From the NCBI RefSeq assembly GCF_904849725.1, contig NC_058521.1:101480244-101544243 (forward strand): DNA of 64,000 nucleotides, given 5' to 3'. The stretch is from Hordeum vulgare subsp. vulgare (taxonomy: Eukaryota > Streptophyta > Magnoliopsida > Poales > Poaceae). Of the stretch, positions 23,208 through 35,900 are shown one piece after another. Below the pieces are notes generated by a model. It was not told the origin of the DNA. It saw only the letters and a program-made list of their open reading frames with translations, and did not search any database. Position 1 is the first letter of the stretch. Each line of letters begins with the position of its first letter. The position numbers were made by a program, and so were the translations under genes.

Positions 23208-23825
23208 GATATGACACTGTATGAATTATGGTTTGGCAAGAAACCTAAGATGTTGATTCTTAAAGTTTGGGGATGCAATGCTTATGTAAAAATTATTCAA
23301 CCCGATAAGCTTGAACCTAAAGCGAAGAAGTTCCTCTTCATAGGATACCCTAAAGAAACAATTAGGTACACTTTCTATCACATATCTGAAGGCAAAATCT
23401 TTGTTGCAAAGAATGGATCCTTTCTACAGAAAGAGTTTCCCTCATAATAAGAGAGTGGGAGGAAGATATAATTTGATGAGGTTATCGAACCTTCACTTGA
23501 ATTGGAGAGTAACGTTGCGCAAAAATGTGTTCATGTGATTCCTACATCAATTGAAAATGAAACTAATGATGATGATCATAAAACTTTAGATCAAGTCACT
23601 ATCGAACCTTGTAGCTCAAAAGGACACGTACTGCCCCTATGTAGTATGGTAATCATGTCTTGTAAGTAATTTTGTTAGACAACAATGATCCTACGAACCA
23701 GGAGGAAGCCATGATGGGCCCAGATTCTGACAAATGTCTTGAGGCCCTGAAATACGAGGTAGGATCCATGTATGAAAACCAAGTATGGACTTTGGAGGAC
23801 GTACCCGATTATCATTCAAAGGATG
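23208..23825 (+). pseudogene. Copia integrase C-terminal fragment (E2)
   Basis: Translation gives YELWFGKKPKMLILKVWG, then DKLEPKAKKFLFIGYPKET and a YHISEGKIFVAKNGSF segment, the typical end of Copia integrase (GKKP and FxGY motifs). Open only to 23447, then several stops through the linker to reverse transcriptase (VWTLEDV at about 23785). The reading resumes at 28306 after repeat E3. Confidence 0.85.
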
Positions 23826-26800
23826 TGTATGTCGCCTAGAGGGGGGTGGATAGGCGCCTTAAAATAATTACGATTTAGACTTGAACAAACGCGGAATAAA
23901 AGTAGTGTTTAATTAGTCAAGCACAAAACCTAAAATAACTAGCTTCACCTATGTGCACAAACAACTTATGTTAAGCAAGATAAACAACTAAGTGACAGCA
24001 AGATATATAACAAGGAGAAATATGGCTCTCACAAAGTAAAGTGCATAAGCTAAGGGGCCGGGTAAGAGATTACGAGGCACGAGGAAATGACGATGTATCT
24101 CAAAGTTCACACCCTTGTGGATCCTAATCTATGTTTGGAGCGGTGTGGAGGCACAATGCTCCCCAAGTAGCCACTAGGGTCACCATAGTATCCTCATGCC
24201 CTCACATAATGCAAGATGTCGTGATTCCACTAAGGGACCCTTGAGGGCGGTCACTGAAGCTGTATGAATTGAAACCCTTGGGGGCGGTCACCGAACCTGT
24301 ATAGTTTGGCAACCCTTCGGGTGGTCACCGAAACACGTACAAAATGCTTGGGGAAATCTCCACAACGTAATTGGAGACCTTGACGCTTGCTCAGACCTTT
24401 AGACCACAATGATTGAGCTTCAAGGCACCACAAATCTTCTAGGACACCAACGCACCCAAGATAAACAAGCTCTAGGGTACCAAGCACCCAAGGGTAATAA
24501 GCTTCTCAAAATTCACTTCCACGTATCACCGTGGAGAAATCAAACCAATGCAACTAATGCAATGGCAAGAACACACGAAGTGTTCAAGTCAGTCACACTC
24601 AAATACCTCGACAATAACAAAAGCTATGAAGGAATATGAGAGGAAGAAAGAGGAGCTCACAAAGAACTCCAAGATCTAGATCCAAAGGATTCCCCTCACA
24701 TAAAGGAGAAAGTGATTTGTGCAAACGTAGATCTAGATCTCCTCTCTATTTTCCCTCAAGAACTAGCAAGAATCATAGGAACGATTGAGAGTTAGAAAGC
24801 TTGAACAAGGTCAACAATGGGGGGCAAACACGAGTTCAAAGGATAAGGTTCGACGGGGAAGAAGAACCCCTTTTATAGGAGGGTAAAAATCCAATTGTTA
24901 CCCCCTCAGCTCGCACACAAGTGGTACTACCACTCCGGAGAGCAGTACTACCTCCCATAAGAGGTAGTACCGCATTTGGGAGCGGTACTACCATGGGGCT
25001 GCAGAGCCACATATCAGAGGGTACGCAGGCGAGTAGTACTTCCACTGGAGTGGTACTACCGCTGCCACGAGCGGTACTACCATAGATAAGAGGTATTACC
25101 ACCTCCTACTAGAACTGAAGGTCCGCTCAAGATTCCAGTCAAAAAAACATGGGTGGAATCGTTGAGGTAGTAATAAGCAATACTATTGCTGGCGAGCGGT
25201 ACTACTACGCTGAACTACTGGCCAGAAACCGCCTATCCCAACGTGAAAAGTGTCGAGATCCCAAGGCAGCGGCACTAGCCACGGGCACTACCGCTGACCA
25301 GGGCAGCACTACCACACATAAGAGGTAGTACCATTTCTGGGAGATGTTCTACCACTCGAATCTTTACGAGCCAAAACAGAAGCAACACATGAATGTAGGA
25401 ACACCAAAACCGCCATAACTTCTGCAAATGAGCCCTGAATTGAGCAAACTCAAGCTTGTTGGATTCAAGATGACAAGAGCTATCTTAAGAAGAAGTGGTA
25501 TGAGAATGCCAATGATATAGATATGTGAACCCTCTATGAATGAAGAAGCAGCAAAAAGCTCCAACATTGAAAACATCATAGAAGATGCATATGTACTCCC
25601 TTTCCGATGAACCCGAGCTTGTCATGAAGATGACCAAAAGCTCTAAAACTCACAAAGTGAAACACCAAACCAGAACCAAGAAAGATCATGTGAGGATTCA
25701 CATGGTTTGAGCTCTCAATGAACAATACGATCATGCTACTCACTTGAGAGCCCCCCTTGATAGTACGACAATCAATCATACAACCTGGTATCCTATCAAG
25801 GGAAAACCTATAACCTGTAGATAATACACTTGATTTGGATGATGATGATCTTGACTTCCTAAAGATGGACCACCTTTGTTGATTGTGTTGGTGTTGGGGA
25901 ACGTCGCATGGGAAACAAAAAATTTCCTACGCGCACGAAGACCTATCATGGTGATGTCCATCTACGAGAAGGGATATTCGATCTACGTACCCTTGTAGAT
26001 TGCACAGCAGAAGCGTTAGTGAATGCGGTTGATGTAGTGGAACGTCCTCACGTCCCTCGATCCGCCCCGCGAACCGTCCCGCGATCAGTCCCACGATCTA
26101 GTGCCGAACGGACGGCACCTCCGCGTTCAGCACACGTACAGCTCGATGATGATCTCGGCCTTCTTGATCCAGCAAGAGCGACGGAGAGGTAGATGAGTAC
26201 TCCGGCAGCGTGACGGCGCTCCGGAGGTTGGTGGTGATCTAATCTCAGCAGGGCTCCGCCCGAGCTCCGCAGAAACGCGATCTAGAGGAAAAACCGTGGA
26301 GATATGTGGTCGGGCTGTCGTGGCAAAGTTGTCTCAAATCAGCCCAAAAACCTCCGTATATATAGGGGGAAGAGGGGGAGCCTTGCCTTGGGGTCCAAGG
26401 ACCCCCAAGGGGGTCGGCCGAGCCAAAGGGGGGAGTCCTCCCCTTCCAAACCGAATCCAACTAGGTTTGGAAGGAGGAGTCCTTTCCCTTTTTTCCACCT
26501 CCTCTCTTTTTTTTTCCTTTTCTCATTGATTTTCTTCCTATGGCGCATAGGGCCTTCTTGGGCTGTCCCACCAGCCCACTAAGGGCTGGTGCACCACCCC
26601 CAAGGCCTATGGGCTTCTCCGGGGTGGGTTGCCCCCCGGTGAACACCCGGAACCCATTCGTCATTCCCTGTACATTCCCGGTAACTCCGAAAACCTTCCG
26701 GTAATCAAATGAGGTCATCCTATATATCAATCTTCGTTTCCAGACCATTCCGGAAACCCTCGTGACGTCCGTGATCTCATCCGGGACTCCGAACAACATT

Positions 26801-28305
26801 CGGTAACCAACCATATAACTGAAATACGCATAAAACAACGTCAAACCTTAAGTGTGCAGGCCCTGCGGGTTCGAGAACTATGTAGACATGACCCGAGTGA
26901 CTCCTCGGTCAATATCCAATAGCGGGACCTGGATGCCCATGTTGGATCCCACATATTCTACGAAGATCTTATCGTTTGAACCTCAGTGCCAAGGATTCAT
27001 ATAATCCCGTATGTCATTCCCTTTGTCCTTCGGTATGTTACTTGCCCGAGATTCGATCGTCAGTATCCGCATACCTATTTCAATCTCGTTTACCGGCAAG
27101 TCTCTTTACTCGTTCCGTAATACAAGATCCCGCAACTTACACTAAGTCACATTGCTTGCAAGGCTTGTGTGTGATGTTGTATTACCGAGTGGGTCCCGAG
27201 TTACCTCTCCGTCACACGGAGTGACAAATCCCAGTCTCGATCCATACTAACTCAACGAACACCTTCGGAGATACCTGTAGGGCATCTTTATAGTCATCCA
27301 GTTACGTTGCGACGTTTGATACACACAAAGCATTCCTCCGGTGTCAGTGAGTTATATGATCTCATGGTCATAGGAACAAATACTTGACACGCAGAAAACA
27401 GTAGCAACAAAATGACACGATCAACATGCTACGTCTATTAGTTTGGGTCTAGTCCATCACATGATTCTCCTAATGATGTGATCCCGTTATCAAGTGACAA
27501 CACTTGCCTATGGTCAGGAAACCTTGCCATATTTGATCAACGAGCTAGTCAACTAGAGGCTTACTAGGGACAGTGTTTTGTCTATGTATCCACACATGCA
27601 CTGTGTTTCCAATCAATACAATTATAGCATGGATAACAAACGTTTATTATGAACAAAGAAATATAATAATAACTAATTTATTATTGCCTCTAGGGCATAT
27701 TTCCAACAGTTGGATCAATGAAGACTAGTTCATCGCTCCCTCATACTCCACTATGGGTGGGCCACTCTTCGGCACATATTCAGAAGTCCAATATCACCAC
27801 AATCGACGGCAAGCTTCAAGCATGATCTCTTCGTGATGCTCCACTTGAACTTGCACACCACAATATTGATGAAGATCACCATTTGATGTCATCATCCAAG
27901 GGTTGTATGATATCTTCCTTTTGAAGCAAACCCATGGAAACATACCTAACCCTACATAGAACTCTCACGTAGACCATGGGTTAGTACACAAAGCTAATGG
28001 ACAATTCTTGCCATACCATGGGATCACTTGATCCCTCTCGGTACATCTTGTATGCTTTGTGTGTTGATCAACTTGATTCACTCTTTGACTTAGTCTTCAT
28101 CAACCTTGTAGCTTATCTTCTCTACGATCATTCTTTGGATAAAACCTTGAATACCACCTTGGTCACCGTATAAACTCCTTGAAACAAACAGATGGACTTC
28201 AAGAAGTGCCTATGGACAAATCCTTCAAATATAAATTAAGGCAACCATTAGTACATAGGGATTTTCATCAATTACCAAAACCATACATGGAAAACATGCT
28301 CTAAA
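23826..28305. mobile_element. Unassigned Triticeae repeat E3 inserted in E2 pol
   Basis: Begins near TGTATGTCGCCTAGAGGGGGG and ends near 28305, splitting the E2 frame between VWTLEDV and FKKKK. Without solo LTR S it is about 2.7 kb, so it could be a solo LTR or deleted element. Internal features are three tandem ~38-bp units (CCCTTGGGGGCGGTCACCGA type, 24237-24345) and many short imperfect palindromes around GTACTAC/GTAGTAC (24905-25350). The start is a common wheat repeat but I cannot name it, and the exact ends and target duplication could not be fixed. No coding region recognised. Confidence 0.6.
25892..27708 (-). repeat. Solo LTR S, BARE-1/WIS/Angela-type Copia
   Basis: TGTTGGGGAACG at 25892 to CATATTTCCAACA at 27708, 1817 bp, flanked by a perfect 5-bp duplication GTTGG (25887-25891 and 27709-27713). 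No internal region, so it is a solo LTR made by LTR-LTR recombination. A TATATATA box is at 26357-26364. Minus orientation, inside E3. Confidence 0.93.
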
Positions 28306-29526
28306 AACCGTTAGGCCATTTAAAATAAATGCATCTTTAAGAAGAAGAAGGACGATGATGGTATTGTCATTGTCTATAAAGCCTGACTTCTCACAGAGGG
28401 TTTTCAAAAAGTTCAATGGGTTGAATACGACGATACTTTCTCACCCGCAGTGATGATGAAGACTCTTATTATTAAGTTGGCAATTGCTGCATTTTTCGAT
28501 TATGAAATTTGGCAGATGGACATTAAACTTTGTTCCTTAACGGTTTCCTTAAGTAAGAGTTGTATAGGATGCAACCAAAAGGTTTTTGTCAATCATAAGG
28601 ATAATTAAAAAGTTTGCAAGCCTGAACTATCCATCTATGGACTAGTGCAAGCATCTCAAAGTTTGAATATACGCTTTGATGAGGTAATCAAAGCTTTTGG
28701 TTTTATACAAACTTATGAAGAAGCTTGTATTTACAAGACCGTGAGTGGGATATCTTTAGCATTTCTAATATTGTTGATAACATAATATTGATTGTATATG
28801 ATATAGAATTTTTGGAAAGCATAAAAGGTTATTTCAACAAGAATTTTTCAATCAAAGACCTCAGTGAAGGTGCTTACATAGTGACAATTAAGATCTATAG
28901 AGATAGATCAAGACACGTGATAAGACTTTCATAGAGCACATACCTTGACAAGATATTGAGGAAGTTAAAAACTGATTAGTTAGACAAGGGGTTCTTGCCT
29001 ATGTTGCAAGGTGTAAGGTTGAGTAACACTCAAATCTCGACCACAATAGAAGAAAGAGAAAGAATCAAAGTCGTCCCCTATGCCTCAGCCATAGGCTCTA
29101 TGATGTATGTCATGTTGTGTACCAGACATGTTGTGTGCCTTGCCATAAGTATGGATAGCGGGTACCATAGTGATTCAGGAGTAGATCGCTAGACAACGAC
29201 TAAGTAAATGTTTCTCGATTATGGAGGTGATCAAGAGTTCGTCGTAAAGGGTTATGTTGATGCTAGCTTTAACACCGATCCGGTTAACTCTGAGTCTCAA
29301 ATGGGATACGTATAGTGGATCAATCGTTTAGAGTAGCTACAAGCAGAGTGTGGTATCATCATCTACAAATGACATAGAGATTTGCAAAGTACAAACGGAT
29401 CTAAATGTTGCAGACCCATTGACTAAAACCTCTCTCATGGGAAAACATGATCATCACCAGAACTCTATAAGTCTTAGATTCATTAAAATGTAAGCTAGAT
29501 TACCGAATCTAGTGCGAGTGGGAGAC
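28306..29526 (+). pseudogene. Copia reverse transcriptase/RNase H remnant (E2)
   Basis: Starts with a degenerate form of the KCIFKKK segment and proceeds through FDYEIWQMD, YGLVQASQSLN, then NIVDNIILIVYDIEFLESIK, where the catalytic YVDD has become IVDN, then IKIYRDRSRHVI, VVPYASAIGSMMYVMLCTRH and the RNase H region (GYVDASFNTD). Stops and frameshifts occur throughout, and most of RNase H after the WIN segment is deleted. It cannot encode an active enzyme. Confidence 0.85.
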
Positions 29527-31233
29527 TGTTGAAAATATGCCCGAGAAGCAATAATAAATTGGTTATTCTAACATTTCCTTATTCATGATAAAATTTTATT
29601 ATCCATGCTAGAATTGTATTCGCTGGAAACTTAAATGCATGTGTGGATACATAAACAATACCATGTCCCTAGTGAGCCTCTACTAGACTAGCTTGTTGGT
29701 CAAAGATGGTTAAGATTCCTAACCATATACATGAGTTTTCATTTGACAACAGGACCACATCATTAGGAGAATGATGTGATGGACAAGACCCAACTATAAT
29801 CTTAGCATATGATTGTATCACTTAGTTTAATTGCTAAAACGTTCTTCATGTCAAGTATATGTTCCTTAGACCATGAGATCGTGAAACTCCCTAACACCGG
29901 AAGAATACTTAGTGTGTATCCAAATGTTATTTTGTAACTAGATAATCATAAAGGTGATCTACATGTATCTCCGAAGGTGTTTGTTGGGTTTGCATGGATC
30001 GACACTGGGATTTTCACTCCGTATGACGAAGAGATATCTTTGGGACCTCTCGGTAATAAATCATTGCAAGAAACTTGCATGAATGTGACTAATGAGTTTA
30101 ATCATGGGATCTTGTATTAAAAATGAGTAAAGAAACTTTTCGGTAACAAGATTTAACTAGGTATGGAGATACCAGCGATTGAATCTCGGGCAAGTAACAT
30201 ATCGCGAGACAAAGGGTTGTTGTATACGGGATTAACTGAATCCCCTACATTGTGCTTCGACCCGTAAATATATCCATTGAATATGTAGGAATAAATATGG
30301 GCATCGAGGTCTCGCTATTAGTTATTAATCGGAGAGGTGTCTCAATCATGTCTACATTATTCCAGAACCCATAGTGTTGCATGCTTAACGTTCGGTAGCG
30401 CTAGGGTAATGTGGAGATATTAATAGTGGAAAGTAAAAAAATGTAGTTCGGAGTCCCGGATGGGATCCGGAACATCATTAGGAGCTCCGGAATGGTCCGA
30501 AGATAAAGATCTATATATAGGAAGTCATATTCAGGGTTCCAAAAAAGTACGAGGATTTTTGATAGAGTACCAGGAAGGTTTTAGAAGGATCCGGGGTTTC
30601 CACCATGGGGCCCAACGACCCGGGAAGGTCCCACAAGGACTGAGGGGCGAAACAACATTACACATGGGCTGACCGCACCATTCCCCAAGCCACATGCCAT
30701 TTAAATCTAGAGATAAGTTCTTATCTCTAAATTTAAAGGGATGAAGCTAGAGATAAGATGTTATCTCCAAGTTTAAAGGGATTCCTCCCTTATGGCCGGA
30801 CCTAGGAAGGTTTTGGATGCCCTCCCCTACCTCCTTGCCTATATAAAGAAGGGCGCACATGGGGAAACCACCCCTTCACCCTTGCCCATTATCGCTCCCA
30901 AATCCGCTAACCTTTCTCTCGTTTACTCTTGGAAAATCCCTACCGGAATTTTACTGCGAGCACCACCACCTCGTCGTTGGGATGTTCCCGATATCATCTA
31001 CCTCCTCTACCTTGCTTGCTGGATCAAGAATAAGAGGATGCCATCAAGCTGAACGTGTGCTAATCTTGTAGGTGTCGTCCATTCAGCGTTAGATCAGATT
31101 GATCGTGATTGGATCGCGAAGAATACGATGATATCAACCGTGTAATATACGCTTCCCCTTAACGGTCTACATGGGTACGTAGACACAATCTCCCATCTCA
31201 TTGCTATGCATCTCCATAGATATATCTTGGGTG
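29527..31233 (+). repeat. 3' LTR of E2, first part
   Basis: Begins TGTTGAAAATATGCC after GGGAGAC and runs to the E4 insertion point. A TATATAAA box is at 30840-30847. Joined to 39683-39730, less a 5-bp duplication, the length is 1750 bp, as expected for this family. Confidence 0.88.
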
Positions 31234-32982
31234 TGCTGGAAATATGCCCTAGAGGCAATAATAAATTGGTTATGATTATATTTCCTTGTTCATGATAATT
31301 TTCTATTGTTCATGCTATAATTGTATTAACCAGAAACCGTAGTACATGTGTGAATACATAGACCACAACATGTCCCTAGTGAGCCTCTAGTTGGCTAGCT
31401 CGTTGATCAATAGATCGTCATGGTTTCCAGATCATGGACATTGGATGTCATTGATAACGGGATCACATCATTAGGAGAATGATGTGATGGACAAGACCCA
31501 ATCCTAAGCATAGCACAAGATCGTGTAGTTCGTCTGCTAAAGCTTTTCTAATGTCAAGTATCATTTCCTTAGACCATGAGATTGTGCAACTCCCGGATGC
31601 CGTAGGAGTGCTTTGGGTGTATCAAACGTCACAACATAATTGGGTGATAATAAAGGTGCACTACAGGTTCTCCGAAAGTGTCTGTTGGGTTGTACGAATC
31701 GAGACTCGGATTTGTCAGTCCGTGTGGCGGAGAGGTATCTCTGGGCCCACTCGGTAATGCATCATCATAATGAGCTCAATGTGACTAAGGAGTTAGCCAC
31801 GGGATAATGTGCTAGAGAACGAGTAAAGAGACTTTCCGGTAACGAGATTGAACAAGGTATAGAGAGACCAACGATTGAATCTCGGGCAAGTGTCACACCG
31901 GTAGACAAAGGGAATTGCATAAGAGATTGAGTGAATCCTTGACATCGTGGTTCATCCGATGAGATCATCGTGGAACATGCGGGAACCAACATGGATATCC
32001 AGACCCCGCTGTTGGTTATTGATCGGAGAGGTGCCTCGGTCATGTCTGCATGCTTCCCGAACCCGTAGGGTCTACACACTTAAGGTTCGATGATGCTAGG
32101 GTTATATGTGAATAGTGTACGTGGTTACCGAAGGTTGTTCGGAGTCCCGGATGAGATCCCGAACGTCACGAGGAGTATGGAATGGTCCGGAGGTAAATAT
32201 TCATACATAGGAAGTGAGGATTTGATCGCCGGAAGTGTTTCGGGAGTAACCAATAATGTACCGGGACCACCAGAAGGGTTCCAGGGGTCCACCGGGAAGG
32301 GCCACCAGCCCCAAAGTGCTACATGGGCCAAAAGGTGGGGGAAACAGCCCCTAAGTGGGATGGTACACCTCCACCATCAGCCCAAGGCGCAACAAGGGGC
32401 TAAGGGGCCAGACCCTAGGAGTGGAGAGGCTGCCTTGGGCCAAAGTCCACCTTGGTGCGCCACCCCTCCACACATCTAGGGATGTTGTACCCTTTGGGGT
32501 GCAAACCCTAAAGGGTGGGCACCCTCCTCCCTCTCCTCCTATATATAGTGGAGGGTTTGGGGATGTTTGAAGACACAATTTGCCTCTCCCTCAGCGTAGC
32601 CCTACTCCTCCTCCTCCTCGTCCTCCATAGTGCTTGGCGAAGCCTTGTCGGAGTACCACGCAGGTCCACCGTCACCACGCCGTCGTGCTGCCAGAGCTCT
32701 CCCTCAACCTCTCCTCCCTCCTTGCTGGATCAAGGCGTTGGAGACGGCACTGGGCTGCACGTGTGTTGAACGCGGAGGCACCGTTGTTCGATGCATAGAT
32801 CGGAATCCGCCGCGATCTGAATCACTGCGAGTACGACTCCATCAACCGCGTTCTAGCAATGCTTCCGCTTAGCGATGTTCAAAGGTATGAAGATACCCTA
32901 CCCCATTGCTCGTTGCTGGTTTCTCCATAGATAGATGCTTGAATGGCGTAGGAATTTTTTGAAATTACTACGTTCCCCAACA
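31234..32982 (+). repeat. 5' LTR of E4
   Basis: TGCTGGAAATATG to CGTTCCCCAACA, 1749 bp. TATATATA box at 32540-32547, matching the position of the box in the 3' LTR (39239-39246). Confidence 0.93.
32540..32547 (+). promoter_or_regulatory. TATA box of E4 5' LTR
   Basis: TATATATA followed by GTGGAGGGTTTGG, conserved at 39239-39246 in the 3' LTR. Inferred promoter of the element; start site not determined. Confidence 0.6.
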
Positions 32983-32983
32983 G

Positions 32984-32995
32984 TGGCATCCGAGC
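32984..32995 (+). promoter_or_regulatory. Primer-binding site of E4, tRNA-Met type
   Basis: TGGCATCCGAGC, two mismatches from TGGTATCAGAGC, one base after the 5' LTR end. Confidence 0.85.
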
Positions 32996-35900
32996 GAAGG
33001 TTCTATGCGTAGATTCTATGCACGAGTAGAACACAAAAGTTGTAGGCGCTGATTTCGTCAATTGCTTGCCGTTACTAGTCTTATCTTGATTCGGCGGCAT
33101 CGTGGGATGAAGCGTCCCGGACCGACTTTACATGTACTCTTACGTGATACTCGTTCCACCGACCAACATGCACTTGTTAAATAAGGTGGCTAGTGGGTGT
33201 CTGTCTCTACCACTTTAGTCAGATCGGATTCGATGAAGAGGGTCCTCATGAAGGGTAAATAGCATTGGCATATCAACGTTGTGTCTGTCATGTAGGTAAG
33301 AAGCGTTCTTGCTAGAAACCCAAATCAGCCACATAAAACTTGCAACAACAATCAGAGGACGTCTATCTTGTTTTTGCAGGGTATGCCATGTGATGGGATA
33401 TGGCCAAAAGGATGTGATGTTATATATGCGATGTATGAGATTGATCATGTTCTTGTAATAGGATTCACGACTTTCATGTAGATGAGTATGACAACCGGCA
33501 GGAGCCATAGGAGTTGTCTTAGTTTATTGTATGAGATGCAACGCCATGTGGTTACTTTACTTTATTGCTAACGGTTAGCTATAGTAGTAGAATTAATAGT
33601 TGGCGAGACGACTTCACGGAGACACAATGATGGAGATCATGGTGTCATGCCGGTGACAATGATGATCATGCCCCGAAGATGGAGATCAAAGGAGCAAGAT
33701 GATAATGTCCATATCATGTCACTATATGATTGCATGTGATGTTTGTCGTGTTTTTCATCTTATTTCTTAGAACGACGGTAGTAAAGATAAGATGATCCCT
33801 CATTAAAATTTCGAGATATGTATTCCCCTAAGTGTGCACCATTGCGAAGGATCATTGTCTCGAAGCACCACGTGATGATTGGGTGTGATGGATTCTAACG
33901 TCTGCATACAACGGGTGTAAGCCAGATTTACACATGCAAAACACTTAGGTTGACTCGATGAGCCTAGCTTGTGCAGACATGGCCTAGGAATACGGGATAC
34001 CGAAAGGTCGAACATGAGTCGTATGGATGATACGATCAGCATGGACATGCTCACCATCGATGACTAGTCCGTCTCACGTGATGATCGGACACGGGCCAGT
34101 CGACGTGGATCATGTTTTCACTTGGATGACTAGAGGGATGTCGATCTGAGTGGGAATTCATTAAACAATTTGATTAGATGAACTTAATTATCATGAACAT
34201 AGTGAAAAGGTCTTTACAAATTATGTTATAACTTGCGGTATAGCTCTACGGGTTTTTGATATGTTCCTAGAGAAAACTTAGTTGAAAGATAGTAGTAGCG
34301 ATTTTGCGGACTCGGCCCGTTAACTGAGGATTGTCCTCATTGCTGCACAGAAGGCTTATGTCTTTCATGCACGGCTCGGTGTGCTGAACCCCAAGCGTCA
34401 TCTGTGGATGTTGCGAACATCTGACATACATGTTTTTGATAACTACATGATAGTTCAGTGCGTAATGCTTAAACGGCTTAGAATTGAGGCGCTAAAGACG
34501 TTTCGAACATCATGGGACAAACAAGATGTTCCAAGAGATTAAATTGGGATTTCATGCTCGTGCCCTTGTTGAGAGGTATCTGACCTCCGAGAAGATTCTT
34601 TGTATACTAAATAAGGGAGAAATGCTCAAATCGTTGAGCATGTGCTCAGATTGTCTCAGATCTACAATCGCTTGAATCGAGTGGGAGTTGATCTTCCGGA
34701 TGAGATAGTGATAGTTCTCCAAAGTCACTGCCACCAACCTACTAGAGATTCGTGATGAACTATAACATATCAGGGATAGATATGATGATCCTTGAGCTAT
34801 TCATGATGTTTGACATCGCGAAAGTAGAAATCAAAAAGGAGCATCAATTGTTGATGGTTAGTAAAACCACTAGTTTCAAGAAGGGAAAGGGCAAGAAGGG
34901 ATACTTCATGAAACGGCAAACCAGTTGCTGCTCTAGTGAAGAGACCCAAAGTTGAACTCAAACCTGAGACTAATTGCTTCTGTAATGAGGGGAACAGTCA
35001 CTGAAGAGGAACTACCCTAGATACTTGGTAGATGAGAAGGTGGCTAAGTTGACAAAAACATATTAGATATACATGATATTGATGTGTACTTTACTAGTAC
35101 TCCTAGTAGCACCAGGGTATTGGATACCGGTTAAGTTACTAAGTGTTAGTAAGTCGAAATAAAAGCTACGGAATAAATGGAGACTAGTTAAAATCAAGGT
35201 GACGATGTGTGTTGAAAGTGTTTCCAAGGTTGATGTGATCAAATATCGCACGCTCCCTCTACCATCGGGATTATTGTCAAACCTAAATAATTGTAATTTG
35301 GTGTTTGCATTGAGCATGAACTTGATTGGATTATGTTTGCAATGATAGTACCACTTACTTGTGGCACTGCCGCTTGAGTCATATTGGTATAAGACGCATG
35401 AAGAAGCTCCATGTTGATGGATCTTTGGACTCACTCATTTGTGAAAAGTTTGAGACATGCGAACCATGTCTATTGGTATAAACACATGAAGAAACTCCAT
35501 GCAGATGGATCGTTTGGACTCACTTGATTTTGAATCACTTGAGACATGCAAATCATACCACATGGGCAAGATGACTGAAGACCTCATTTTCCAGTGAGAT
35601 GGAACAAGAAAGTAACTTGTTGGAAGTAACACATTTTGATCTGTGTAGTCCAATGAGTGCTGAGGGACATAGTGGATATCATTATATTCTTACTTCACAG
35701 ATGATTTGAGTAGATACTAGTATATTTACTTGATGAAACACAAGTCTGAATTATTGAAAGGTTCAAGTAATTTCAGACTGAAGTTGAGGGTCATCATGAC
35801 AAGAGGATAATATGTCTATGATGTGATCGTGGAGGTAAACATATATATCTGAGTTGCAAGTTTGGTAAACATTTAAGACAATGTGAAAATTGTTTCACAA

